Source: an uncultured Clostridia bacterium (GTDB taxonomy: Bacteria > Bacillota > Clostridia > UMGS1810). Taken from it: a stretch of 64,000 nucleotides of DNA. Where the stretch lies: contig CAKSTL010000005.1 of the NCBI GenBank assembly GCA_934500875.1, positions 110,130-174,129 of the forward strand, given 5' to 3'. Below, in pieces: positions 52,822 through 61,599 of this stretch. The translations under genes and the position numbers were made by a program. A model generated the notes under the pieces. It did no database searches. It saw nothing but the letters and a program-made list of their open reading frames with translations, and was not told where the DNA came from. Numbering within the stretch: the first letter of the stretch is position 1; each line of letters starts with the position of its first letter.

Positions 52822-55632
52822 AAAACTTCATTTAAAACTTTGTTAAACAGAGCTTTGACACTTTTGACCGCCGTTTTTGTGCTTTTTGGAGGATGTGCAA
52901 ATGCGGCGGATGAGATAAGATATTACAACGCCGACGGACTGATTAGGTATTTTGCCGTGCAGCACGGAGATTTTACGGCAGAAGGCGACGCAATAAAGTG
53001 CTTCGGTTCGGGCGGAAACGGAGAATCGGAGAGCGGTATGACTGCGGATATCAACCTTCGTTCCGACCCCGTTGACACTTCGGTTTATAAATTTTTAAAA
53101 ATAAATTGTTTAAGGGAGAGCGATAACAGGTTCGGTATGCGTCTGCGATTGTTTTTTTCGGACGGAACAAGCAGACAGAATATGGTTTATGTAAAAAATG
53201 ACGAATGGTACAGTCTGGTTTGCGCACTTCCGACGGGCAAAAACCTTGTTCAGCTTCATATTGCGCCGTATCCCGACACACCTGCGGGCGGAAATTTTTA
53301 TATTAAGGAAGTTTCGCTTTGCGCATCCGATACACGCAGCGAGGAGCAAATTTCAGAGGACGAAAGCTTTATTGACAGCGTGCAGTGCGAGAAGGGCGAA
53401 ATACAGGAAAAGGGCGTTTTTGCAAGGTATGAAAGCCTCGGCACGTCGGAGGAGCTTTTGACAAATCCGTCGTTTGATACCCTTTCGGGCTGGACGGCGG
53501 CAAACGGTGCAACTCTTTCTCTTTCTGAGAACGGCGTATCGGGAAATTGCGTAAAGGTTTCGGACAGAACGGATTATTATTCCGGAATAAAGCAGGATAT
53601 TCTGCCTGTTCTTAGGCAAAACGGCGCAGGAAATTACAAAATAAGCGCACACATTAAAACGGACGCAGGTTCGGCAGATAAAGGGCCGTTTTTTGTGAGA
53701 ATACTTCTTAAAAAGAACAAAAAAATTACATATTATGCTTCGTCTTATCCTGTTTCGGATGCCTGGGAGGAAAACGTGAATTCGGTGTATATTCCGTATG
53801 ACGAAAACGTTACAGCCGCAAGCTTTATTGTGTGCGGCGCAAATTCTTCGGAAAGTGAACATTCGGCGTTTTATGCGGACGAGTGCAGTTTGAAAAGATA
53901 TAACGACGAACCCGGTATTTTAGATGAGCCTTACAATGCCGCAGAGGCGAAAAAGCAGATTGTATCGGCGGAAAAAGCGGCCCGGGAAAGAAAAACGGAT
54001 ATTTTAAATTCGGAGGATACCGTTTCGGTAAGCGGTACAAGATATTATGTTTCAATGAGCGGAAACGACGAAAATCCCGGCACATCTCCCAATCTTGCGT
54101 GGAGGAGCGCCGACAGGGTGAAAACTGCCGCTCTCAGCTATGGCGACGGTGTATTTTTCGAGCGTGGCGGAGTATGGAGAGGCGTCAGCCTTGCGTGCGT
54201 AAGCGGCGTTACATATGCGGCATACGGCGAGGGCGAAAAGCCTAAGCTTTTAGGCTCGGACAAGGATTATGCCGACCCTTCTCTGTGGCAGGAAACCGAC
54301 GTTCCAAACGTTTGGAGAACGAAGGATAATATTTTCGGCAGCGCAGGATTTGTGTCGTTTAACAACGGAGAAAAATTTGCAAAAAAGGTATCTGCACAAA
54401 GCGCTCTTTCAGAAGATTTTACCTTTTATGACGGCACGGCATCAAATTCGCCCGTATATGTTTATTCGTCGGCGGGAAACCCCGGAAGCGTGTACGGTAA
54501 CATTGAAATTGCGCCCGGAAGAAGCATTTTCAGCGCCTCGGACAAAAAGGACTGCGTTATCGACAACCTGTGCCTTATGTATACCGGCTGGCACGGAATA
54601 AGGTTTTCGCACGTTGAGCATATGAGCGTTACAAACTGCGTTATAGGTTATATCGGCGGCACGGGCGAAACATCCAGATGGGGCAACGGAATTGAGTTCT
54701 GGAACAGCAGTTACGGCAGCGAAAACAGAAAAAACGCTGTAAAAAACAACTATGTTTTTGAAATTTACGACGCAGCGCTTACAAATCAGTATAAGGGCGA
54801 GTCGGAAAACCCGTCGCAGCAAACGTTTATCGAATACAGCGGCAATCTTATTGAATATGCAACATATGGGTTTGAGTTTTTCGCACGTCAGCAAAATTCA
54901 AACCTCGATATAATGAAAAATATCACGGTGAAAAATAATATCGTGCGCTCCTCCGGCTTCGGCTGGGGCGAAGAAAACCGTCCTGTAAAGGGACAGTCCG
55001 CTGACGTTAAGGGGTGGGAGTCCAAAAACCGCACCGAGAATTTTTCGATAGAAAACAACATATTTTATATGCCGAGGTATGCACATATTGACTGGACGAG
55101 TTTTGCGTATAACTTAAATTCGCAGTCGGTTGTGACAACCAACCGCACCGAGCAGTATTTGCCGAGCCTTTCGGGAAACACCTTTATAAACGAGCCGGGC
55201 AAAAGCTTCGGAAAGTTTAACGGCATAAGCTATGAAATGAATTACGATACAAAAAAACTTATCGCAAAAGATAACGTTGACCAAACGGCAAACGTGTTTT
55301 TGACGGATGACGAGGGCTTTTGCGTAAATGAGCCCGAAATAACGCTTCCCGACAAAATAGAGAGCGGAAAAAGCATATCCGCATCTGTTTCGGTTTCAAA
55401 AAATTTAAGCGGTGATGATAAGGAAATCAAATTTTCGCTTTGCCTTTTTGACGGAATTGTGCTTCGGGCAATAAACACCGTTGAATACACCTGCAATCAG
55501 GGTGCAGAGGCGAGGATTATACCCAATTCTGTGCAAATTCCCGACGGCATTTGGGCGCATTGCACGGTAAAGGCATTTGTTTATGACGAAAATCTTGAAA
55601 GATACATTGATACGGCAGTCGAAAGAAGGTAA
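52819..55632 (+). CDS. Secreted right-handed beta-helix protein with CBM-like module
   Basis: 937-aa exported protein with a signal peptide (about 1-30; LFGGC could also be read as a poor lipobox). A first jelly-roll-like region (35-190) is followed by a CBM4_9-like module (205-345, with RTDYYSGIKQDI). A linker leads to a parallel beta-helix of the pectate-lyase superfamily type (about 405-830), beginning GTRYYVSMSGNDENPGTSP. A C-terminal beta-sandwich (about 840-937) ends the protein. The helix part is paralogous to that of the protein at 55,803. Substrate is unknown; pectin is suggested by context. No earlier in-frame start exists. Confidence 0.75.
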   Translation: MKTSFKTLLNRALTLLTAVFVLFGGCANAADEIRYYNADGLIRYFAVQHGDFTAEGDAIKCFGSGGNGESESGMTADINLRSDPVDTSVYKFLKINCLRESDNRFGMRLRLFFSDGTSRQNMVYVKNDEWYSLVCALPTGKNLVQLHIAPYPDTPAGGNFYIKEVSLCASDTRSEEQISEDESFIDSVQCEKGEIQEKGVFARYESLGTSEELLTNPSFDTLSGWTAANGATLSLSENGVSGNCVKVSDRTDYYSGIKQDILPVLRQNGAGNYKISAHIKTDAGSADKGPFFVRILLKKNKKITYYASSYPVSDAWEENVNSVYIPYDENVTAASFIVCGANSSESEHSAFYADECSLKRYNDEPGILDEPYNAAEAKKQIVSAEKAARERKTDILNSEDTVSVSGTRYYVSMSGNDENPGTSPNLAWRSADRVKTAALSYGDGVFFERGGVWRGVSLACVSGVTYAAYGEGEKPKLLGSDKDYADPSLWQETDVPNVWRTKDNIFGSAGFVSFNNGEKFAKKVSAQSALSEDFTFYDGTASNSPVYVYSSAGNPGSVYGNIEIAPGRSIFSASDKKDCVIDNLCLMYTGWHGIRFSHVEHMSVTNCVIGYIGGTGETSRWGNGIEFWNSSYGSENRKNAVKNNYVFEIYDAALTNQYKGESENPSQQTFIEYSGNLIEYATYGFEFFARQQNSNLDIMKNITVKNNIVRSSGFGWGEENRPVKGQSADVKGWESKNRTENFSIENNIFYMPRYAHIDWTSFAYNLNSQSVVTTNRTEQYLPSLSGNTFINEPGKSFGKFNGISYEMNYDTKKLIAKDNVDQTANVFLTDDEGFCVNEPEITLPDKIESGKSISASVSVSKNLSGDDKEIKFSLCLFDGIVLRAINTVEYTCNQGAEARIIPNSVQIPDGIWAHCTVKAFVYDENLERYIDTAVERR

Positions 55633-55664
55633 TGCGGATTTGGAAAGAAGATAGTGCGGATTTG
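55621..55664 (+). repeat. 22-bp tandem duplication spanning the stop codon
   Basis: Two head-to-tail 22-bp units (55621-55642 and 55643-55664) that start GAAAGAAG and end TGCGGATTTG, differing at two positions. The first contains the last two Arg codons and the TAA stop of the beta-helix gene. Confidence 0.85.
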
Positions 55665-55736
55665 CTAAAAAAGCATTACTTCGGCATCTTTCGGTATGCA
55701 ATCTCTGCAAGGCGAAAAGGCTTTGATTTTTAAAAT

Positions 55737-55771
55737 GCAAGGCATACGGGGTTTGACCCTCCGATGCCTGC
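55737..55771 (+). terminator. Intercistronic hairpin before the SLH beta-helix gene
   Basis: GCAAGGCAT and ATGCCTGC pair with one bulged A, and the inner GGGGT/ACCCT extends the fold. No T run follows, so termination is doubtful. The 170-nt gap holds otherwise only the 22-bp duplication. Confidence 0.4.
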
Positions 55772-55802
55772 CTGCACAAACTTAAAAATGAGGAATGATA
55801 TA

Positions 55803-58800
55803 ATGAAAAGAGCATTGATATTTATTTTGTGTATAGCCTGCGTTCTTTCTGTCTTCGGCACATCTTACGGCGAGGGCAGCAGCGAAAAAGACGCAGTAAT
55901 TATATCCGGGCAGGAGCTTGTAAAAAGCGGTGCGGCAATAAATGCGTTCTGGAAAGAAACGGAATTTGAAGGCAATGCGTGTGCAGTTGCGTGGGGCGGC
56001 AAAACAAGAGAAACAACCGGCGCTCCCGTTTTGCAATACGTTTTTAAGGACGGCATTGACATTTCGCAGTACCGTTTTATGGTTATCGACTATTACAGAA
56101 CGGGCAGTTTTAAGGGTATGAACATAAAGCTGCGCACGCTTATAAACGGCGGCAGCAACTTAAACGTGTCGCTGATGAACGAAAACAACAAATGGCACAA
56201 AACGCTGTATGAATTAAGAGGCGAAAACAGCGCAAGCGAAAAGCTTTTGTGGTTTCAGTACAAGCCCTTCGGCGAGAGCGCAACGCTTGAAAATACGCAG
56301 AACGAAAAATTTTATATAAAGTCAATCGGATTTTATAAAGAAAACCCCTTTACCGACGAGGAAAAGGCGGAATATGAGATAAAAAAGAAAGAATATGACG
56401 AAGCGCAGAAAGAATTTATGGGCGAAAAGCAGGAACACGCCGATTTTTCGTATCTTGACGGATATGAAAAAACGCCGCAGCTTTTAAGCGACCCGAGTTT
56501 TGAAAACTTTGAGGATATAACCGCAGATGGCGAAATTTCGGATAATCTTATAAAAGGCTCGTCGTTTGAGGGTGCTGTCGCAAAGGAATTTCACTGCCCC
56601 GCAGGCGGCGACTTTGAAACGGTTTCGGACAAACAAACGGGCGGCAAATGCATAAAGATGTTCAACCGAAAAAACACCTACAGCTCTTTTGCGTGTAACG
56701 TAAAGGAAATTCTTGAAAATTACGGTCAGGGAATATACAAAGCGTCGATAAAAATAAAAGCGGGCGAAGGCGCAAAATCTATCGGCAACAACTATTACCT
56801 TTCGGCAAAGGTAAAGGGAAGCCTTGACACTTCGGCAAGCTGGCAGGGAAATTATACAAAAATCGCCGCCGGCTGGCAGACGCACGAGGCAACTTTTACA
56901 ATTATGTGGAACGGAGATGTTTCGTCCGCAATAATTTATGTTGAGGGCAGCAAGGATACAGAAGATTTTTATGTTGACGATTTTGAGCTTTATAAGGTTT
57001 CGGATATTACTCAGGACGCAAACGACACCTTATGGAGAGCAACCTCAAACACCGCAAAGGTTACAAAAACCGACGGCGCATATGACGGGGATTATTGCAT
57101 AAAAATCGAAAACAGGCTGGACGCTTCAACGGGAATCGTGCAAAACATTACAAATGCGCTCAACGAGAACGGCTGCGGATTTTACAGCGTCAGCGCATAT
57201 ATCAAAACCGACAAAAATTCGATTTCTGTGGATAAACCGTACATAATTTATCTGCGCCTGTCGAGCGACGGCGGCACCACCACCGAAAAAAGAGTGGATT
57301 ATTATATTTCGGACGACTGGCAGAGAATTTATTTTGTGTTTGACCTTCAGTGGAAGGGCAAGGTTACAAGCGCCCTGTTTATGGTAAGGGGCTACGAAAA
57401 TTCGGACAATGCGCCGTTTTATATTGACAATACCGAGATGTTCAAATACATTCAGAACGATTATACCGAGCAGCACAATTCTTATATGACCGGATACCCC
57501 GACAATACTTTCAGACCCGACGCATTTATCACACGTGCCGAGGCTTTGGAGGCTGTTGCAAAAACTGTTGCGGGAAAAACCGTTATAGAAGGTCTTGACG
57601 CAGGTTACAAGGATGTTTCGGACGGCGACTGGTACAAAAACAGCGCTGCGCTTCTTAAGAGAATAGGCGCAACAAACGGCATATTTGACAAAGATTATCT
57701 TTATCCCGACAAAGAAATTACACGTGCCGAAATGGCGGCGCTGCTGTCTAAGACGGGCACTGCAAAAAAGACGGAAAACGCAAGCTTTTCGGACGTTTCG
57801 GACGATTATTTTCTTGCGGACGGCATAAAGGCGGCGGCGCAAATGGGCATTGTAAACGGTTATTATGACAATACCTTCAGACCCGACGCATTTATTACAC
57901 GTGCCGAGGCTGCGGCTATGATAAACAGGTCGGTAAAAAGGCACACAACGCTCGGCTCGTTCTACGGAAAAATTATAAACAAATTTTCCGACGTTGACGA
58001 GGACAACTGGGCATACTGCGATATTACGGAGGCGACAAACGACCATAAGGCAACCGTTTTTGACAAGGGCGGCGAAAAAGTTGCCGAAAGCTGGAAAATA
58101 GACGAAAAAACCTATGACAGAGAGCTTGCAAAAAGCGTTGCCGACAGCATTGAAACAAAAGGAGAGGCGCTCAAGGAAGAAATTCTTAACGCAAAGGATA
58201 ATATGAGTGTTTCGGGCACAAAATATTATGTTTCAAACAGCGGAGATGACAATAATTCGGGTACATCTCCCGAAAATGCGTGGAAAAGCACCGACAAGGT
58301 TTCAAATTTTGATTTTAACGAAGGCGACGGAGTATTCTTTGAACGGGGCTCGGTCTGGTACGGAGTTTGTATGCAGCTTAAAAGCGGCGTTACGTATGCG
58401 GCATACGGCGAGGGCGAAAAGCCTGAGCTTTACGGAACCGCAAAAAACTATGCCGACCCCAATCTCTGGAAGAAAACCGAGATTGAAAACGTTTGGGAAA
58501 CGACGGACGAAATATCAGGACCCGCGGGATTTGTGCTGTTTGACAATGAAATATGCTCCTACAAGGTAAACTCAAACGCTGAGCTTAAAAAGAATTTCGA
58601 CTTTTTTGACACCGATTACAACACGTCGCCGATAAGGATTTATTACGAAGGCAAAAACCCCGGCGAAGCGTTTGAGACAATCTACATTGCGCCCGGAACA
58701 AGCGTTATGAACGCAGCCGGCAAGAAGGATATTTATGTGGATAACCTTGCGGTAAAATACACAGGCTGGCACGGTTTTCAGACCAGCGAAATTCATAATA

Positions 58801-59474
58801 TGCACATAACAAACTGTGTTGTTGGATGGATTGGCGGTGCGGGCGGCGCTTCAAGATGGGGCAACGGAATAGAGTTCTGGGCAAACGCTTCGGACTGCTC
58901 GGTTGACCACTGCTGGGTTTATCAGGTTTACGATACCGGTCTTACAAACCAGTTTACAGGGGTTTGTGACGATATTTGCGTTGAGCAAAATATAAGATAC
59001 ACTAACAATCTTGTGGACTACTGCACATATTCGTTTGAATTTTTTATGAATCAGTCCAACAGCAACAAGGACCTTCTTAAGGATATTTATATCGAAAACA
59101 ATATTTCACGCTATGCCGGCTACGGCTGGGGCAACGACAACCGCCCGAACAAGGATGTGCAGTGTCAGGTTAAGGGCTGGGTAAGCAAAAACAGGGCGGA
59201 TAATATTGTTATCAGAAACAATATGTTCGGCAAAAGCAGATACGGCACGCTGCACTACGGCGCACGTCCGATTAACAAAAACTTTTCGGCATACCTTGTT
59301 GTGCTGCCGCAGTACGGAATTAACGTTGACAACAATGTTTACATTGAGAAGGTCGGCGCTCCGTTTTCGGAATACAAGGGAATTAAATATACCTACGGCT
59401 ACGATTTGCACACTGAATTTATAAAGAACAATGTTGACAAAAACGCAAAAATAATACTTTTGGACGAAGAGTAA
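55803..59474 (+). CDS. Surface-anchored SLH/CBM right-handed beta-helix protein
   Basis: 1,223-aa exported protein from the ATG at 55803 (signal peptide about 1-23). Order of parts: jelly-roll-like region (30-190); two CBM4_9-like modules (about 250-400 and 405-555, with NRKNTYSSFACNV and NRLDASTGIVQNI); three internal SLH repeats (about 560-745, twice TFRPDAFITRAEA); a helical linker; and a parallel beta-helix (about 805-1223) starting GTKYYVSNSGDDNNSGTSP. SLH repeats in the middle rather than at an end are unusual. It is probably wall-bound with the beta-helix exposed. The catalytic family is uncertain. It shares linker and helix with the preceding protein. Confidence 0.78.
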   Translation: MKRALIFILCIACVLSVFGTSYGEGSSEKDAVIISGQELVKSGAAINAFWKETEFEGNACAVAWGGKTRETTGAPVLQYVFKDGIDISQYRFMVIDYYRTGSFKGMNIKLRTLINGGSNLNVSLMNENNKWHKTLYELRGENSASEKLLWFQYKPFGESATLENTQNEKFYIKSIGFYKENPFTDEEKAEYEIKKKEYDEAQKEFMGEKQEHADFSYLDGYEKTPQLLSDPSFENFEDITADGEISDNLIKGSSFEGAVAKEFHCPAGGDFETVSDKQTGGKCIKMFNRKNTYSSFACNVKEILENYGQGIYKASIKIKAGEGAKSIGNNYYLSAKVKGSLDTSASWQGNYTKIAAGWQTHEATFTIMWNGDVSSAIIYVEGSKDTEDFYVDDFELYKVSDITQDANDTLWRATSNTAKVTKTDGAYDGDYCIKIENRLDASTGIVQNITNALNENGCGFYSVSAYIKTDKNSISVDKPYIIYLRLSSDGGTTTEKRVDYYISDDWQRIYFVFDLQWKGKVTSALFMVRGYENSDNAPFYIDNTEMFKYIQNDYTEQHNSYMTGYPDNTFRPDAFITRAEALEAVAKTVAGKTVIEGLDAGYKDVSDGDWYKNSAALLKRIGATNGIFDKDYLYPDKEITRAEMAALLSKTGTAKKTENASFSDVSDDYFLADGIKAAAQMGIVNGYYDNTFRPDAFITRAEAAAMINRSVKRHTTLGSFYGKIINKFSDVDEDNWAYCDITEATNDHKATVFDKGGEKVAESWKIDEKTYDRELAKSVADSIETKGEALKEEILNAKDNMSVSGTKYYVSNSGDDNNSGTSPENAWKSTDKVSNFDFNEGDGVFFERGSVWYGVCMQLKSGVTYAAYGEGEKPELYGTAKNYADPNLWKKTEIENVWETTDEISGPAGFVLFDNEICSYKVNSNAELKKNFDFFDTDYNTSPIRIYYEGKNPGEAFETIYIAPGTSVMNAAGKKDIYVDNLAVKYTGWHGFQTSEIHNMHITNCVVGWIGGAGGASRWGNGIEFWANASDCSVDHCWVYQVYDTGLTNQFTGVCDDICVEQNIRYTNNLVDYCTYSFEFFMNQSNSNKDLLKDIYIENNISRYAGYGWGNDNRPNKDVQCQVKGWVSKNRADNIVIRNNMFGKSRYGTLHYGARPINKNFSAYLVVLPQYGINVDNNVYIEKVGAPFSEYKGIKYTYGYDLHTEFIKNNVDKNAKIILLDEE
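57501..57545 (+). repeat. Near-identical 45-bp SLH-coding repeat, copy 1
   Basis: Starts GACAATACTTTCAGACCCGA; differs from the copy at 57,867-57,911 at only two of 45 positions, both silent (DNTFRPDAFITRAEA encoded in each). Conservation at synonymous sites points to recent duplication or gene conversion between SLH repeats. Confidence 0.85.
57867..57911 (+). repeat. Near-identical 45-bp SLH-coding repeat, copy 2
   Basis: Starts GACAATACCTTCAGACCCGA. It lies 366 bp (122 codons) after copy 1, in frame. Confidence 0.85.
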
Positions 59475-59520
59475 ACGGGTCGGGCGATAAATTTGCCTCT
59501 CAAGCAGAATGGAGATTTTT

Positions 59521-61278
59521 ATGAAATTCGTTGTAAACGAAATGGAAAAACTTTTAAACACGTCGTTTGACGGCGTCGAGATAAAGCAGGGAAAAAACAT
59601 TAAAATATCTGTAAAAAACGGAAAAAAGACGGTTGAATACGGCGATGAAAGCTGCCTTTCAAGGGCGCTGGCAATTCTTAAAATGAAAGAAAACGACGGC
59701 GATTTTGAATACAGCGAAAATCCGTTTTTCAATATGCGCTGCGTTATGCTCGATATGTCGAGAAATGCGGTTATGAAGGTTTGCGCCGTAAAAAAATATC
59801 TTTTGTATATGGCGGCAATGGGGCTTAACACGGTTATGCTCTACACCGAAGATACATACGAGCTTAAAGAGTATCCGTTTTTGGGATATATGCGGGGACG
59901 GTATACAAAAAACGAGCTTAAAGAAATAGACGATTATGCATATTCGCTCGGAATTGAGGTTGTGCCGTGCATACAGACGCTCGGGCATATGGAGCAGTAT
60001 CTGCGCTACACCGAGGCGGACGGTATGAAGGACACGCAAAAGGTTATGCTTTGCGGAGCGGACGAAACCTACAAATTTATTGAAACTGCGGTGAATTTTT
60101 TTAAAGACACCCTTCGCACCGACAAAATTCATATCGGTATGGACGAGGCGGATGACGTAGGCTGCGGAAAATATTTTGTCAAAAACGGATACAGAAAAAG
60201 GTGCGACATTATAGGCGAGCATCTTGCAAGGGTGTGCGAAATATGCAAAAATGCAAACCTTCATCCCATGATGTGGAGCGATATGTATTGCCGTATGGGG
60301 TCGAAAATTGATTTTCACTACGACACCGAAAGCCGTCTTGATGAGGATATTATTGAAAAAATTCCCGATGTCGATATGGTTTACTGGGATTATTACCACG
60401 ACGACGAAAACTTTTACAGAAAGATAATTTCAAATCACCGCCTTATGAAAAAGCACATAGTTTTTGCCGGCGGAATATGGACGTGGGACGGACTGCTGCC
60501 CAATGTTTCGTATACGAAAAAAACCTTAATTCCCGCGCTTTGTGCGTGCCGAAAAGAAAAAATAGATTCGTTTATCGGCACAATGTGGGGCGACGGCGGC
60601 AACGAAACAAATCATTTTCTTGCGCTGTTTGCGCTCGCTTTATATGCCGAATACAGCTTTTCGGAAAATCCCTGCGAGGATACGGCATACAGGCTTCTGA
60701 AAACCGTTTCGGGCATAAAAAAAGAGGCGGTTGAGGCTATGGATTCGTTCAATGCGCATCTTGACGGCACGGTGCGTATCGGCACTCAGCTTGTGTGGGG
60801 AGATATTCTTCTTGACAACGTGAGCCTCGACACAAAGGATTTTAAATTTGACGCTGAAACGTTTGAAAAATACAAGAATAACGACGAAATTTTTTATCCG
60901 TACATATACGAGCTTTTGTGTATTGCGTCTGTTAAGCGAGACATAAGGGCAAGGCTTAAAAATGCTTATGATACGGGCGATAAGGCGTATCTTAAAACTC
61001 TTTGCGAGGATATTTTGCCGAAATTAAAGCTTAGGTACGAGCGCCTTTTTAAAATTCACGAAAAGCAGTGGCGCACCACATTCAAGGTGTTCGGCTGGGA
61101 GGTTATAGGCGCAAGATATCTTAACACAATCGGTAGAATTGACTATGCAAAAAAAGAAATTTCAAGATATTTAAACGGCGAAATACCAAAAATCGAAGAA
61201 CTTGAAGGCGAAAGACTTTATCAGAAACGGCTTGCAAGATATTACAGAAATCTTGCGGCGACAAGCGAAATATTTTAA
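59521..61278 (+). CDS. GH20-type beta-N-acetylhexosaminidase-like protein
   Basis: 585-aa protein without signal peptide, so cytoplasmic. The TIM barrel carries the family-20 catalytic pair D208-E209 in KIHIGMDEADDV, with the upstream MRCVMLDMSRNAV, TEDTYELKEYPF and PCIQTLGHMEQYLRY, and the downstream WSDMYCRMG and GGIWTWDG. The N-terminal domain is short (about 65 residues) compared with classical GH20, fitting the lacto-N-biosidase-like and exo-hexosaminidase subgroups in Clostridia. I choose the ATG at 59521, 6 nt after TGGAG. Substrate is inferred only from family; a host glycan or fungal/plant GlcNAc source is possible. Confidence 0.78.
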   Translation: MKFVVNEMEKLLNTSFDGVEIKQGKNIKISVKNGKKTVEYGDESCLSRALAILKMKENDGDFEYSENPFFNMRCVMLDMSRNAVMKVCAVKKYLLYMAAMGLNTVMLYTEDTYELKEYPFLGYMRGRYTKNELKEIDDYAYSLGIEVVPCIQTLGHMEQYLRYTEADGMKDTQKVMLCGADETYKFIETAVNFFKDTLRTDKIHIGMDEADDVGCGKYFVKNGYRKRCDIIGEHLARVCEICKNANLHPMMWSDMYCRMGSKIDFHYDTESRLDEDIIEKIPDVDMVYWDYYHDDENFYRKIISNHRLMKKHIVFAGGIWTWDGLLPNVSYTKKTLIPALCACRKEKIDSFIGTMWGDGGNETNHFLALFALALYAEYSFSENPCEDTAYRLLKTVSGIKKEAVEAMDSFNAHLDGTVRIGTQLVWGDILLDNVSLDTKDFKFDAETFEKYKNNDEIFYPYIYELLCIASVKRDIRARLKNAYDTGDKAYLKTLCEDILPKLKLRYERLFKIHEKQWRTTFKVFGWEVIGARYLNTIGRIDYAKKEISRYLNGEIPKIEELEGERLYQKRLARYYRNLAATSEIF

Positions 61279-61295
61279 AAAACATCCGCCCTGTT

Positions 61296-61574
61296 AGCCG
61301 CTCCTTGATAAGTAAGCATTGGTTTTGAAGCCATATTTTAAATTCATACTACGTCAAAAACCTGCCATATGCGGTAAGCATAATGGCAGGTTTTATTTCT
61401 TTTCTGAATTGTAAAAAAACGATATTCAAAACTGCTTTGCACCCTAAAAACAAGATTTTTTGATGAATTTCAAGGCAAAAAAGCGAGTAATCCTGACGGA
61501 TTGCGAGTTTTTTTAACGCAGAAAGGCGCAAAAAATATGTTTTTAAGGCAATGTTTACTTATCAAGGAGCGGCT
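61296..61574. repeat. Inverted-repeat element (about 280 bp), copies 2 and 3 of the dispersed repeat as its ends
   Basis: The left end (61296-61321) begins AGCCGCTCCTTGATAAGTAA; the right end (61549-61574) is its reverse complement with one mismatch in 26. Between them are a perfect terminator-type hairpin and A/T-rich sequence without a convincing gene. It fills the 320-nt gap between convergent genes. The layout resembles a MITE-like element, but no target duplication was identified. Confidence 0.6.
61358..61400 (+). terminator. Terminator inside the inverted-repeat element
   Basis: AAACCTGCCAT and ATGGCAGGTTT form a perfect 11-bp stem with a 14-nt loop, then a T-rich tail. It would stop the GH20 transcript. 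Confidence 0.8.
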
Positions 61575-61599
61575 ATGGCTTAGTTTTTTGTGCGGCGGA

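Noticed and set aside
57126..58046. 306-codon open frame on the - strand
   Set aside because: Antisense to the SLH repeats of the beta-helix protein, with biased composition and no initiation signal.
59106..59831. 241-codon open frame on the - strand across the gap between the beta-helix and GH20 genes
   Set aside because: Overlaps two conserved genes antisense and has no start signal.
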